A DNA stretch of 64,000 nucleotides from Saccharomonospora sp. CUA-673 (GCF_001942305.1 NZ_MKKE01000066.1:124001-188000); one strand, 5' to 3'. Numbered from the stretch's first letter, positions 8,994 through 18,889 are shown. Notes: generated by a model not told the origin, from the letters alone. A program made the numbers and translations.

Positions 8994-9013
8994 ATATACC
9001 CAGTGGGGTATAT
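8994..9013. promoter_or_regulatory. CstR/CsoR-type operator 1
   Basis: A perfect 20-bp palindrome ATATACCCAGTGGGGTATAT (arms ATATACCC/GGGTATAT around AGTG) lies between the CstR-like gene and the MBL/rhodanese gene. TACCC-N4-GGGTA with GC-rich centre flanked by A/T is the operator class bound by CsoR/CstR tetramers. It probably overlaps the promoter of the 7471-8891 gene and its downstream operon. Confidence 0.75.
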
Positions 9014-9074
9014 ATAAGTTATACGAGTGGGCATGCACGAGAGCACACCCATCAGCGGCTAAGCGGGGCTTGAA

Positions 9075-9390
<316 letters not shown>

Positions 9391-9494
9391 CATGTCAAAA
9401 AAAGGGAGCAACGAGCAGCCGCAACCACCTCGCCCCGCCTGTAATAAGACCCAACGGGAGACCGGGCGGATGGGGTGATGTCGTCGGAGTACTC

Positions 9495-9532
9495 GGCGTT
9501 TCGGTAGCAGGCGCGCAGAAAACAACGGTTAG
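9495..9532 (+). repeat. Tn3-family terminal inverted repeat (type B), left end
   Basis: The 38-bp end starts GGCGTTTCGGTAGCAGGCGC and ends AACAACGGTTAG. The inverse copy at 41333-41370 differs at about one base, and the copy at 32168-32205 is related but more diverged. The first positions are GGCG rather than GGGG. It precedes tnpA at 9668. Flanking 5-mers of the two best-matching ends (TACTC and GCGTC) are not a target duplication. Confidence 0.75.
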
Positions 9533-9667
9533 CCCTGTTCCTACTGGCCACAGGGCCGAGGTCGCTGACGCTCCGTGGGTGGCGGCCGAATGAGCCGCTG
9601 ACGGGGCGGTGTTCGGTGGCGGTGAGGATGTGCTCCGTTCGTTGATCACTACGGGGCGGAGCGGTGG

Positions 9668-12600
9668 ATGTCGACGAGGTTCTTCTCCGATGAGGAGATC
9701 GAGCGGCTGCGGTCGTGGCCTGCCGAGTTGGGCCGGGATGAGCTGATCCGGTACTTCACGTTGGGCTCGGATGATCGGGCGTGGTTGGAGCGGTCGGCTC
9801 GGGGGCAGGGCAATCGGCTGGGTTTGGCGGTGCAGCTGTGCACGCTTCCCTGGTTGGGTTTCGTGCCTGACGAGGTGCCGGCTGCACCGCGGGCGGCGGT
9901 GAATCGGCTGGTCGTGCAGCTCGGCGTTGGGTTGGCCGAGCTCGCCGGGTATGGGGCGCGGGAGCAGACCCGCACCGAGCATCTGCGGCTGGTGGCCGAG
10001 CGGCTGGGGTGGCGGTTGGCCAGGGATGCCGAGTGGAAAGACCTCGAGGAGTTCCTGTTGGCGCGGGCGATGGAGCACGACGCGCCGAGTGCGCTGTTTC
10101 GTGTGGTCTGCGAGTACTGCGCCGGTGCTCGGATCATCCGGCCTGGTGTGGTGCCGCTGATGCGCGCGGTCGCCACCGCACGGGAACGCGCCGTGGCCGA
10201 GACGTTCCTGCGGCTGGAGCCGCTGCTGGGGGCGCAGCGGCGGGAGGAGCTCGACGCGCTGCTGGTCGCGGGTGGGGATCTGCGGATCTCGCGGTTGGCG
10301 TGGCTGCACCGTGGGGCGACGACCGCGTCGCCGATGGCGATCCGGGCCGAGCTGGACAAGCTGCGGTTTTTGCGTGGGTTGGACGCGCGCACCCTGGACT
10401 TGTCGATGCTGCCCGAGGCGCGACGTCGCCGGCTGGCCGGGATCGGCCGCCGCAGCACGAATCAGGCCCTGGCCCGTCGGGACGGCGACAAGAGGTATCC
10501 GGTGCTGCTGGCCACGGTCGCCGAGTGCGCAGTCGAGGTGCTCGACGAGGTCATCGGCATGTTCGACCAGGCCTTGACCGGAGTGGAGAACCGCGCGAAG
10601 CGCAAGCTCGACGATGTGCTGGCCCAGCGGGCCCGAGAGTCCGAGGACCGGCTGAACCTGCTGGAGGAAATCCTCGCGGTGGCCACCGATGTGGACGTGC
10701 CCGATACCGACGTCGGGCCCCGGTTGCGGCGCGGGATCGGCCTGGAACGGCTGCGCACCGCCCGGCGTGACCCCGCCGACCGGCTGCCGCGCGATCATGG
10801 GCATCTGGCGATGGTGGAGTCCAGCTTCACCTACCTGCGCGAGTTCGCCCCGCACGTCATCCGCGCTCTGTCGTTCGAGGCCGCGGTGGATGCTCGGCCG
10901 CTGCTCGAGGCCGTCGAGGTGCTGGCCGAGCTGTACGCCCGCGGTGGCCGGAAGGTGCCCGAGGGGGCGCCGACCGAGTTCGTGCCGAGTCGGTGGCGTG
11001 GCTACCTCGATCAGGCCGCCACCAGCGGCAACACGACCGCGTACCGGCATTACTGGGAGCTTGCCACCCTGTTGGGTTTGCGGGATGCGCTGCGGTCCGG
11101 GGATGTGTGGGTGCCGGGCTCGCGGCGGTTCGCCGACCCGACCACGTTCCTGCTGCCCGCGAGCCGGTGGGAGGCGCTGCGGGGCGAGTACTGCGCCCTG
11201 GTCGGCGCCCCGCAAGAGGCCGATGAGGCGCTCGAGAACGCGGGCGAGCAGTTACATGCCGCGCTGACCGAGCTCGAGCCGCTGCTGGCTTCCGGGGAGG
11301 GGCCGGTGCGCCTGACCGAGCGCGGTGAGCTCGTGGTCAACCGGCTGAGTGCCGAGGCGGTGCCGGATGAGGTCGAGCGGCTGCGCGGCCAGCTGCTCGC
11401 GCTGTTGCCGCGGCCGCAGTTGACCGAGCTGCTCATCGAGGTCGACCGGTGGGCGGACTGGTCGGATCAACTCACCCACGTCGGCGGCAAGACCCACCGT
11501 GAGCCGCAGCTGCGCCGCAACCTGTACGCGGCGATCCTGGCCCAGGCGTGCAACTTCGGCGTGAGCGCGATGGCCGAGGCCTCCGGGCTCTCGGAGGAGA
11601 CGCTGCGCTGGACCACCGAGTGGTACCTGCGCGAGGACACGCTGCGGGCGGCGAACGCGACGATCGTCAACCATCACCACCGGCTGCCGCTGGCGTCGAT
11701 GTGGGGCGGGGGCACGATGTCGTCCTCCGATGGGCAGCGGTTCCCGATGCGGGGCAAGTCGCTGACCGCGCGGGCGATGAGCCGCTACTTCGTCAACGAG
11801 GGGGTGGCCACCTACACCCACGTCTCCGATCAGCACTCCACCTACGGCACCAAGGTCATCCCGGTCACCGACCGCGAAGCCGTGTACGTGCTCGACGAGC
11901 TCCTCGGCAATGCCACCGATCTGCCGATCACCGAGCATGCCACCGACACCGCCGGGCAAACCCTGACGGTGTTCGCGCTGTTCGCTTTGACCGGCTTCAC
12001 CCTGTCCCCGCGCATCCGCGACCTCGGCGGGATCACGCTGCACCGCCTCGACACGCGCAGGCAGACGACCAGCAGGTTTCCGAACGCGGGCGGTCTGCTG
12101 ACCGGCACGATCGACACGGCGCTGATCCGCAGCCAGTGGGACGAGATGCTGCGGCTAGCCGCCTCCCTCAAGTACGGCCACGCCACCGCCTCGCTGGTGG
12201 TATCCAAACTGCACGCCTCCTCGCGGCGCTCCGCCCTGGCCCAGGCCCTGGTCGAGTACGGCAAGCTGCAGCGCACGATCTACGCGCTGCGGTATCTGGC
12301 CGACGAGCCTACCGGCGGCGGATCACCCGCCAGCTCAACAAGGGTGAAAGCCTGCACTCGCTGCGCCGGGATTTGTTCTTCGCCCACGAGGGCACCGTGC
12401 GGCGCCGGCACCAGGAGCAGCAGACCGAACAGGCGCTGTGCCTGTCGCTGGTGACCAACGCGATCATCACCTGGAACACCGCCTACCTCGAGCTCGCGCT
12501 CGAGCGGCTGTCGCAGCGGTGCGGGCGTGTCGACCCGGACCTGCTGGCCCACATCTCCCCGGCGCTCATGGAACACATCAATCCATACGGGACCTACGAA

Positions 12601-12669
12601 TTCCCCGTCGAGGCCGAGTACGCCCGCACCGGCTACCGACCGTTGCGCACCGTCGAGGCAGAGGGCTGA
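9668..12669 (+). pseudogene. tnpA: Tn3-family transposase, frameshifted near 3' end
   Basis: The protein begins MSTRFFSDEEIERLRSWPAE (DUF4158 N-terminal region of Tn3 transposases) and continues through the DDE core, including GGGTMSSSDGQRFPM and ATDTAGQTLTVFALFALTGF. At about 12308 one G is missing compared with the copies at 17941 and 32342 (GACGAGCCTACC against GACGAGGCCTACC). The correct C-terminus resumes in another frame and ends RTVEAEG at 12669, a tail that differs from both other copies. Full length would be near 1000 residues. The shift removes the last ~120 residues, so transposition activity is doubtful. Confidence 0.9.
12175..12638 (+). repeat. Direct repeat, copy 1 (tnpA 3' region)
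   Basis: This segment recurs at 17941-18408 in the same orientation, identical as far as I can follow except for a G and a GAC codon added in the second copy. Together the two copies bracket the mercury module. Such a pair is what integration of a circular unit by homologous recombination would leave. Confidence 0.8.
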
Positions 12670-12702
12670 CGCAGCACGGCGCCGACCGCGGCCTCGGGCG
12701 TG

Positions 12703-13593
12703 TCAGCGCTGGGTGTCCTGTCTCGGCCGGTTGGTGGGCGCGTGCTCGCCCGAGGACGCGGGCCGTCGTCGGGATCCCAGAGTGGCGATGATCGTAGCCA
12801 GGATCAGCACGGCCAGGGCCAGGAGGACGACGAGGGTTTGGTGGCTGCTGATCCAGGTGGTGGCGGTGCTGGCCAGCGGGCCCAGGCTCAGGGCCGTGGG
12901 GGGTTGGCCGCCGGTGGTGACAGGGATCCAGTAGGCGAGCAGGTAGGCGCCGCTGAGGATCAACAGGACGGCGGTGATGCGGTGCATGTGCGGCAGCAGC
13001 CGGCGTACCCAGCGGGTGGCCAGGCTGCTGGCGAAGGCGGCCGAGACGGATAGTGCCACCAGCAGGGTGGCGGCGCCGGTGGCGTAGGCGGCGAACACGG
13101 CGAGCATGCCTGCCGGGTTGGTCGTGGCGAGGGCTTGGCTGACGACGGCCAGCAGCACGGCCACGGTGCAAGACAGGGAGGCGATGCCGTAGCCGACGCC
13201 GAAGGCGACCAGGCCCCACCGGCCGCCGCCCTGGCGCGGCTGCACCCGGTTGGTCAGGCGCAGCGGCAGGTGCCGTCCGGTGAGCATCGCCAGGCCTGCC
13301 ACGGCGAGCAGGACGCCGACGGCGATGGCGAACCACGGCGCGAGCCCGGTGATCGCGCGCAGGCCCGCGGCCAGGGCGAGTCCCGCGACGGTGAGGGTGC
13401 CGGTGAACCCGGCCGTGATCATGAGCCCCGAGGCCAGGCCGGTGCCGAGCCGGGCCGCCACGCTGGTGCGCCCGGTCGAGCTTTGGCCGGGGTCGGCCAC
13501 GGTGCCCAGCATGGCGGGCAGCAGCGCGAACCCGCAGGGGTTGACCGGCGAGATCAGCCCGGCGCCGAAGGCCATGGCCAGCAGCGCGATCAT
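12703..13593 (-). CDS. CcdA-like thiol-disulfide membrane transporter
   Basis: This 296-residue membrane protein has six to seven helices. The CcdA/DsbD-beta family cysteines are visible in NPCGFALLP near the N-terminus and SLSCTVAV in the second half. CcdA moves reducing equivalents across the membrane; in actinobacterial mer clusters such proteins stand with a thioredoxin-like partner and may assist Hg(II) handling. Its ATG at 13593 overlaps the stop of the thioredoxin-like lipoprotein gene by ATGA, so they are coupled. The C-terminal ~35 residues are polar and probably cytoplasmic. Confidence 0.85.
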   Translation of the reverse strand: MIALLAMAFGAGLISPVNPCGFALLPAMLGTVADPGQSSTGRTSVAARLGTGLASGLMITAGFTGTLTVAGLALAAGLRAITGLAPWFAIAVGVLLAVAGLAMLTGRHLPLRLTNRVQPRQGGGRWGLVAFGVGYGIASLSCTVAVLLAVVSQALATTNPAGMLAVFAAYATGAATLLVALSVSAAFASSLATRWVRRLLPHMHRITAVLLILSGAYLLAYWIPVTTGGQPPTALSLGPLASTATTWISSHQTLVVLLALAVLILATIIATLGSRRRPASSGEHAPTNRPRQDTQR

Positions 13594-14148
13594 GAGCGAG
13601 CCTTCTGGATGGCGGTGGTGATGGCGTCGGTGCCGGCATCAACGCCGCGGAAGATCTCCTGCCCGTCGGGTCCGTAGACGACGGTGGTGCCCAGGGCCGT
13701 GACCTGCTGCGCCTGCGCCAGCGGCACCCCGTTGGCGACGACGGGCACCTGGGGATTGCCGGCCGAGCGCAGGAAGCTCCGTAGGGAGCTGGTGGGAACC
13801 TCGGGGATGAGGTTCAGCGCCACGAACCGCGCCTGCTGCCCAGTCTGTTGTTGTGCTTGGGCGAGCTGTTTGGTCGCGGGCACGCAGGTGGAGCAGCCGG
13901 GGGCGAAGAAGTAGGCCACCGTCACCCGACCCGGCTGGGGATGGTGAGTTGTCCGCCGTCCAGGGTGGTGACCGTGCCGGGGTGACCGGTGACAGGCTGT
14001 TGTTGGCCGGCGGCGCCGCCGCGGACTGCTGAGTGGCGGGGCTATTGCCGCAGCCGGCCGCACCGAGCGCGACGAGCAGGGCCAGCGCCAGTGCTGGCCC
14101 GGCACGGCGACGGTGACGCGGGCCATGTCCGAGTACAGCGGGGCTCAT
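13590..14148 (-). pseudogene. Thioredoxin-like lipoprotein, two frameshifts
   Basis: The N-terminal frame gives a lipoprotein signal with lipobox LGAAGC, then a linker to NNSLSPVT. A second frame reads GHPGTVTTLDGGQLTIPS, and a third reads VTVAYFFAPGCSTCVPATKQ to the stop. Read together they make a TlpA/thioredoxin-fold lipoprotein with redox motif CSTC. Two single-base indels at about 13985 and 13925 break it. It would sit outside the membrane and exchange electrons with the CcdA-like protein encoded immediately downstream. RBS AAAGGAC precedes tandem GTG/ATG starts at 14151/14148. Confidence 0.75.
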
Positions 14149-14194
14149 CACTCTGTCCTTTCGCGACGACCAAGCAGGATCAGGGACGTCGACA

Positions 14195-14927
14195 TCAATC
14201 TGCGGTGGTCGCAGGCTGGCTGCGGGCTCGTGGGGCGAGGAGGATGCCGCGGTGGCGGGCGAAGTGCTGCATGATCACGCCGAGGGCGAGGCCCATGGCG
14301 GCGTGGGCGAGCAGGGTGTCGAGGAAGTAGCCGTTGAGCAGCGTGTCGAACTTCTCCAGCCCGAAGGGGCCGAATTTCGGGGCCATGGGCGGCAGGGTCA
14401 TCATGGCGACTTCGACGACGGCCACCGAGAACAGCATCGCGCCCCACCAGCGGGTGCGACCGAACAGGATCGAGTAGACCACGCCGAAGCCGATGCCGTT
14501 GAACAGGTGATAGGCGGCGCCGAGCGTGTAGCTGACCGGGGTGGCTCGGACATGGGCGGTGCGGCGGTGATCAGGTTGCGAACATCGTCACTGAGTCCGG
14601 CAGATACCCCAGGTGCACCCCGGCCACGCGCACCGCATCCAGCGCCAGGGTCAGCAGTATCCCAGCGAGGATGCCCAGCCACAGCCGCCGTGACAGCCGC
14701 GCCATGCCGGTGGCGCGGGCGTGGAGCAGCACTCCGGTCACGATGGCCATGCCGGGCAGGGCGACGACGCTGAACAGCACCGGCATCGGGGCCAGTCCAC
14801 TCGAGGCGGCCACGATCACCAGCGGGGACACCCCGGCGGCGGCCAGGGCGAGCAGCGTCAGGAAGGCTTCGCGTGTCGATGATGTCGGGTCGGGGTCCTC
14901 GAGCGACGTGGTGGGTGTCGTGGTCAC
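14195..14927 (-). pseudogene. Membrane protein of the mer cluster, frameshifted
   Basis: Two overlapping frames appear to be one gene. The first (14927-14571) has three hydrophobic helices and ends LPDSVTMFAT. The second, open from about 14570 to 14195, continues ATPVSYTLGAAYHLFNGIGF and VVYSILFGRTRWWGAMLFS, then two more helices and a short basic tail. A single indel at about 14550-14575 would join them into a protein of about 240 residues with five or six helices. I do not know its function. It starts with an ATGA overlap to the MerT-like gene, and its place between mercury genes suggests an accessory transport or membrane role. Confidence 0.55.
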
Positions 14928-15270
14928 CGGGGAAACCTCCTGCGCGTGGGCTCGTTGTCGGGCCGCTGCTGCGGGGACGGGGCACTCTCGTCGTGGTGCC
15001 GGTCTGGGGGTGGGCAGCAGTCGTCACGCTGCGACGGCGACGAGGAGCCGTCCTGGGGGCTGTGGGTGGCTGATCGCTTGCGGGCCGCGGTGAGCGCCAC
15101 TGCGCTCACCAGGGCCACACCGGCGGCGGCCCACAGCCACGGGCTGGAGAAGATCCCGGCCAGGGCGCCGAGGGCTCCGGCCGCGATCAACACCGGGCCC
15201 GCGCAGCACAGGATCAAGCTGCGCCGATGCCGAGTCCGGCGAGCAGGCCCCGTGTGTCCGAATTGCTCAT
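14924..15270 (-). pseudogene. MerT/MerC-like small membrane protein, frameshifted
   Basis: From ATG 15270 the frame reads MSNSDTRGLLAGLGIGAA and stops; one base further the other frame continues LILCCAGPVLIAAGALGALA, a second helix, and a polar C-terminus with CCPPP and His-rich residues. The vicinal Cys pair in the first membrane helix is the hallmark of Hg(II) uptake proteins of the MerT/MerC/MerF type. A single indel at about 15215-15225 disrupts it. Position directly after the mercury regulator fits an uptake role. The assignment to a specific Mer transporter family is inference. Confidence 0.6.
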
Positions 15271-15276
15271 CGCTGA

Positions 15277-15666
15277 TCACGTCCCTGTCCGTGTGGGGTG
15301 CGGTCCGTCGATGCGCTCGCAGGTGGCCAGGGCCGTGCAGTTGTCGGCGGCCAACGAGCGGGCCAGCACCACGAGTTCGGCCACCCGCGGGTCGGTGACG
15401 CGGTAGTAGCACCAGCGGCCCTCGCGGCGCGCCTGCACGTAGCCGCAGTCGGCCAGACACGCCAGATGCGTCGACACCCGCCCCTGGGCGAGCCCGACGT
15501 GGGCCACGCAGTCACTGACGGAGTGCTCGCCGTCGAGCAGGAACTCCAGTAGCCGCAGCCGGGTGGGATCACCCAGGGCGCGGAAGAACTTCGCCACCGT
15601 GCCCACCTGCTGCCCGTCGTCGGACAGCAGCGGTGTGCCGGGGTCGGGATGTGCGGTGCTGGTCAT
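15277..15666 (-). CDS. ArsR/SmtB-family mercury-responsive repressor
   Basis: The 129-residue winged-helix protein contains VAKFFRALGDPTRLRLLEFL, a recognition helix segment (SDCVAHVGLAQGRVSTHLAC) and LADCGYVQARREGRWCYYRV. Several Cys in and after the recognition helix match actinobacterial ArsR-type mercury regulators rather than the true MerR family. ATG 15666 has GGAGGAG 5 bp upstream; an in-frame ATG at 15690 lacks one. It is divergent from merA, with two palindromes between them, and leads the minus-strand transport genes. Confidence 0.87.
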   Translation of the reverse strand: MTSTAHPDPGTPLLSDDGQQVGTVAKFFRALGDPTRLRLLEFLLDGEHSVSDCVAHVGLAQGRVSTHLACLADCGYVQARREGRWCYYRVTDPRVAELVVLARSLAADNCTALATCERIDGPHPTRTGT

Positions 15667-15689
15667 GGATCTCCTCCCACCGTCGAGCA

Positions 15690-15742
15690 CATATCCGGAT
15701 ATGGGGATACGATGATGCCAGCATACATCCGCTCATGCGGAT
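15690..15742. promoter_or_regulatory. Divergent mer promoter region with two palindromes
   Basis: CATATCCGGATATG (15690-15703, perfect) lies just upstream of the repressor start, and ATCCGCTCATGCGGAT (15727-15742, 7-bp arms around an asymmetric centre) lies 50 bp before merA. Both contain ATCCG/CGGAT half-sites and probably bind the ArsR-type repressor to control both directions. Confidence 0.6.
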
Positions 15743-15792
15743 ACAACGACGGGTGGGCAGTACCCACCACCTCCGAGGAAGGGCGAGCAACC

Positions 15793-17205
15793 ATGGCTTT
15801 CGATCTGGCGATCATCGGCTCCGGCGGGGCAGCCTTCGCGGCCGCGATCGCGGCCCGACGGGACGATCGCTCGGTGGTGATGGTCGAGCGCGGCAGCATT
15901 GGCGGCACGTGTGTGAACACCGGGTGTGTGCCGTCGAAGGCGTTGCTGGCCGCCGCCGAGGCACGCCACGTCGCTCTGTCGGCCGAGCACTTCCCCGGCA
16001 TTCGGGCCAGCGCCGACGAGGTGGCCTTCGGCGAGCTCATCGCCGGCAAAGACAGCCTGGTCGCCGACATGCAGGCCGAGAAGTACACCGGCCTGGCCGC
16101 CGAGTACGGCTGGGAGATCATCAGCGGCCAGGCGAGCTTCGTCGACGGCCCGGCCCTGCAGGTCGAGCTGGCCGACGGCGGGGCGCGGCGGATCGAGGCC
16201 GAGCATTACCTCGTGGCCACCGGATCGATCCCGTGGGCACCGCCGATCGATGGGCTCGACGAGGTGGACTATCTGACCTCGACCACGGCGATGGAACTGG
16301 ACGCGCTGCCGGAATCGATGTTGGTGCTCGGCGGCGGCTACGTCGGCCTGGAGCAGGCCCAATTGTTCGCCCGCCTGGGCACCGAGGTCACCGTCGTCGC
16401 CCGCTCGCAGTTGGCCTCGGCCGAGGAACCCGAGATCTCCGACAGTATCGATCAGGTCTTCGCCGAGGAGGGCATCACCACCCACACCCACGCCCAGGTG
16501 CGCACGGTGCGCCGCGACGGCGGTCATGTGGTGGCCACGGTCGACAGTAGCGACGGAAGCACCCGTGACGTCCGTACCGAGCAGCTGCTGGTGGCCACCG
16601 GGCGTCGTGCGGTCACCGACGAGCTCGGGCTGGAACAACTCGGGGTGAAACTGGACAGTCGGGGCCACGTGCGGGTCGACGAACAGCTGCGCACGGACCA
16701 TCCCCGCATCTGGGCCGCTGGGGATGTGACCGGGCATCCGCAGTTCGTCTACGTCGCCGGCGCGCACGGCGCCGTGGTCGTCGACAATGCCTTCCACGAC
16801 GCCGGACGCAGGCTGGACTATCACCATCTGCCGCGGGTGACCTTCACGACCCCCAGCATTGCCGCTGCCGGGATGACCGAGGGCGAAGCCGAGCGGGCCG
16901 GCTACGAGTGCGAGTGCCGCGTGCTCGCGCTGGAGCACGTGCCGCGGGCGCTGGTCAACCGCGACACCCGCGGGCTGGTCAAACTCGTCGCCGAGGCCGA
17001 GTCCGGGCGGCTGCTGGGTGCGCACGTGTTGGCCGCCGGTGCCGGTGACGTCATCGCCACCGCCGTGTATGCCCTGCACAACCAGATGACCGTGCACGAC
17101 ATGGGCGAGCTGTGGTGCCCCTATTTGACCATGGCCGAAGCTCTCAAACTCGCCGCGCAGACCTTCACCCGCGACGTGTCCAAACTGTCCTGCTGCGCCG
17201 CCTGA
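15793..17205 (+). CDS. merA: Mercuric reductase
   Basis: The 470-residue flavoprotein reduces Hg(II) to volatile Hg(0) with NADPH in the cytoplasm. The FAD-binding GSGGAAFAAAIAARR is at residues 9-23, the redox pair is in GGTCVNTGCVPSK (C40, C45), a second nucleotide-binding motif is LVLGGGYVGLEQAQ, and the C-terminal Cys pair that delivers Hg(II) is in KLSCCAA (C467, C468). The N-terminal heavy-metal-binding domain of many Gram-negative MerA proteins is absent, as is usual in actinobacteria. ATG 15793 is chosen because all earlier in-frame codons lie in operator DNA. merB follows 31 bp downstream. Confidence 0.97.
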   Translation: MAFDLAIIGSGGAAFAAAIAARRDDRSVVMVERGSIGGTCVNTGCVPSKALLAAAEARHVALSAEHFPGIRASADEVAFGELIAGKDSLVADMQAEKYTGLAAEYGWEIISGQASFVDGPALQVELADGGARRIEAEHYLVATGSIPWAPPIDGLDEVDYLTSTTAMELDALPESMLVLGGGYVGLEQAQLFARLGTEVTVVARSQLASAEEPEISDSIDQVFAEEGITTHTHAQVRTVRRDGGHVVATVDSSDGSTRDVRTEQLLVATGRRAVTDELGLEQLGVKLDSRGHVRVDEQLRTDHPRIWAAGDVTGHPQFVYVAGAHGAVVVDNAFHDAGRRLDYHHLPRVTFTTPSIAAAGMTEGEAERAGYECECRVLALEHVPRALVNRDTRGLVKLVAEAESGRLLGAHVLAAGAGDVIATAVYALHNQMTVHDMGELWCPYLTMAEALKLAAQTFTRDVSKLSCCAA

Positions 17206-17236
17206 CCCGCTCAACCACCCCAGGAAGGACCGCGTG

Positions 17237-17881
17237 ATGACCACCGAACAGCATCCCCTGGCCGAGCGGCTCAGCGACACAGTGAGCTCCGCCCTCACCG
17301 AGGGCGGCATGGCGTGGCTGTGGCCACCACTGCTGCGACTCCTGGCCCGCGGCCACCCCGTCACCGCCGACGAGCTCGCCACAGCCACAGGCCACAGCAC
17401 CGACGAGGTACGCCACGCCCTGGCCGCGCTGCCGGATGCCGAATACGACGAACACGGCCGTCTCGTCGGCTACGGCCTCACCCAACGCGCCACCCCGCAC
17501 CGCTTCACCGTCGACGGCCAGCAGCTGTACACGTGGTGCGCGCTGGACACACTGCTGTTCCCGGCCGTGCTCGACCGGCCCGCCGAAGTGGAATCGCCCT
17601 GCCACACCACCACAACCCCGGTGCGGCTGACCGTCGAGCCGGACAAGGTCGTCGACGTCGAACCGGCCGACGCCGTCGTCTCGATCGTCACCCCCGGACA
17701 GTGCACGTCGGTACGCTCAGACTTCTGCGACCAGGTGCACTTCTTCGCCTCGCCTGAGGCCGCCCAACCGTGGCTGGCCGAGCATCCCGGCGCCACCGTG
17801 CTTCCCGTGGCCGAGGCCTTCACCCTCGGCCACCAGCTCGCCGAGCAGCACAGGAGCACCGACACCCCCGACTGCTGCTAG
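17237..17881 (+). CDS. merB: Organomercurial lyase
   Basis: This 214-residue enzyme cleaves C-Hg bonds and passes Hg(II) to MerA. The catalytic triad equivalents are C101 and D104 (YTWCALDTLLFP) and C164 (SDFCDQVHFFAS), with the same spacing as Cys96/Asp99/Cys159 of the classical enzyme. The N-terminal helical part has a winged-helix-like MTADELA region. The sequence ends in an additional DCC that may help Hg(II) transfer. AGGAAGG precedes tandem GTG/ATG codons at 17234/17237. A strong hairpin follows the stop. Confidence 0.96.
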   Translation: MTTEQHPLAERLSDTVSSALTEGGMAWLWPPLLRLLARGHPVTADELATATGHSTDEVRHALAALPDAEYDEHGRLVGYGLTQRATPHRFTVDGQQLYTWCALDTLLFPAVLDRPAEVESPCHTTTTPVRLTVEPDKVVDVEPADAVVSIVTPGQCTSVRSDFCDQVHFFASPEAAQPWLAEHPGATVLPVAEAFTLGHQLAEQHRSTDTPDCC

Positions 17882-17898
17882 AAGACCGCACACCCAAT

Positions 17899-17932
17899 GC
17901 GGCAGGTCTGACTCCGACGTCAGGCCTGCCGC
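17899..17932 (+). terminator. Hairpin after merB
   Basis: GCGGCAGGTCTGAC ... GTCAGGCCTGCCGC forms a 13-14-bp stem with one bulge or mismatch and a six-base loop, 18 bp after the merB stop. There is no T-run, which is common for actinobacterial terminators. Confidence 0.7.
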
Positions 17933-17940
17933 TGGCCACA

Positions 17941-18439
17941 CGGCCACGCCACCGCCTCGCTGGTGGTATCCAAACTGCACGCCTCCTCGCGGCGCTCCGC
18001 CCTGGCCCAGGCCCTGGTCGAGTACGGCAAGCTGCAGCGCACGATCTACGCGCTGCGGTATCTGGCCGACGAGGCCTACCGGCGGCGGATCACCCGCCAG
18101 CTCAACAAGGGTGAAAGCCTGCACTCGCTGCGCCGGGATTTGTTCTTCGCCCACGACGAGGGCACCGTGCGGCGCCGGCACCAGGAGCAGCAGACCGAAC
18201 AGGCGCTGTGCCTGTCGCTGGTGACCAACGCGATCATCACCTGGAACACCGCCTACCTCGAGCTCGCGCTCGAGCGGCTGTCGCAGCGGTGCGGGCGTGT
18301 CGACCCGGACCTGCTGGCCCACATCTCCCCGGCGCTCATGGAACACATCAATCCATACGGGACCTACGAATTCCCCGTCGAGGCCGAGTACGCCCGCACC
18401 GGCTACCGGCCACTACGCAGCCCCAGCGACACGGTGTAG
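17941..18439 (+). pseudogene. tnpA 3' fragment (direct repeat copy 2)
   Basis: Without the N-terminal 850 residues, this segment encodes the last ~160 residues of a Tn3 transposase (KLHASSRRSALAQALVEYGK ... GYRPLRSPSDTV). It is nearly identical to 12175-12638 up to 18408, but its final codons and downstream DNA match the transposon copy at 35300-35345. It retains the reading frame lost in the 9668 copy and has an extra Asp codon (FAHDEG). It therefore records the original 3' end of the 9668 transposase before the mercury module was inserted. Confidence 0.88.
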
Positions 18440-18478
18440 GACTGTCCGCGCGGTGGTGAAGCCGGGCGGACGCTGATC

Positions 18479-18811
18479 TCAGGATGCCGGGGTATTCGCG
18501 TGGGGTCGTTCGTCGCGGAATACCGGCACGGCCAGGGCGGCGGCGAGCAGCACTGCTGCTCCGAAGGTGCTCAGGGCCACGGCGAAGCTGGTGGGCAGCA
18601 GGAGGGCTTGGAAGGCCAGGCTGCCCAGGCCCATGCCGGTGAACAGGGTGAACACGTTGAGTGCCATGGCCAGCCCGCCGTGGCCGGGCAGGTTGGTGAC
18701 GATGCCGCCCAGGGGTGGTTGGGTCATGTCGTAGCCCAAAGAGAGGGCCACGATGCTGGCTTGGACCGCCAGCAGCGGCAGGGGGCTGGCCAGCAGCAGC
18801 GCGCAGATCCC
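18479..18811 (-). pseudogene. MFS exporter C-terminal fragment, cut by a Tn3 end
   Basis: The last ~110 residues of the MFS protein encoded at 35385-36593 are repeated here with few differences (SIVALSLGYDMTQPPLGG to RPHANTPAS). The homology stops at 18811, one base before the GGGG of the TIR at 18812. The rest of the gene was displaced or lost when that element inserted. It shows that the 9495 unit and the 32168 unit once had the same gene order. Confidence 0.88.
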
Positions 18812-18849
18812 GGGGTTTGAGTAGCAGCGGTACAGAATCCTCCGCTAAG
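18812..18849 (+). repeat. Tn3-family terminal inverted repeat (type A), copy 2
   Basis: GGGGTTTGAGTAGCAGCGGT ... TCCTCCGCTAAG closely matches the TIR at 1212-1249 and points into the tnpA at 18890. Its outer end abuts the truncated MFS gene exactly. No right end was recognised after 22035. Confidence 0.75.
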
Positions 18850-18889
18850 CATGGAGGGCGTGATCTTGTGGCGGTGCGTGGCTGGTTGA

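Noticed and set aside
9395-11215. A 606-codon open frame on the minus strand opposite tnpA
   Set aside because: It is antisense to a clear Tn3 transposase and full of Arg/Pro/Gln/His, a product of GC-rich codon bias.
15733-17400. A 555-codon open frame opposite merA
   Set aside because: merA on the other strand is certain; the antisense protein has no domain and low complexity.
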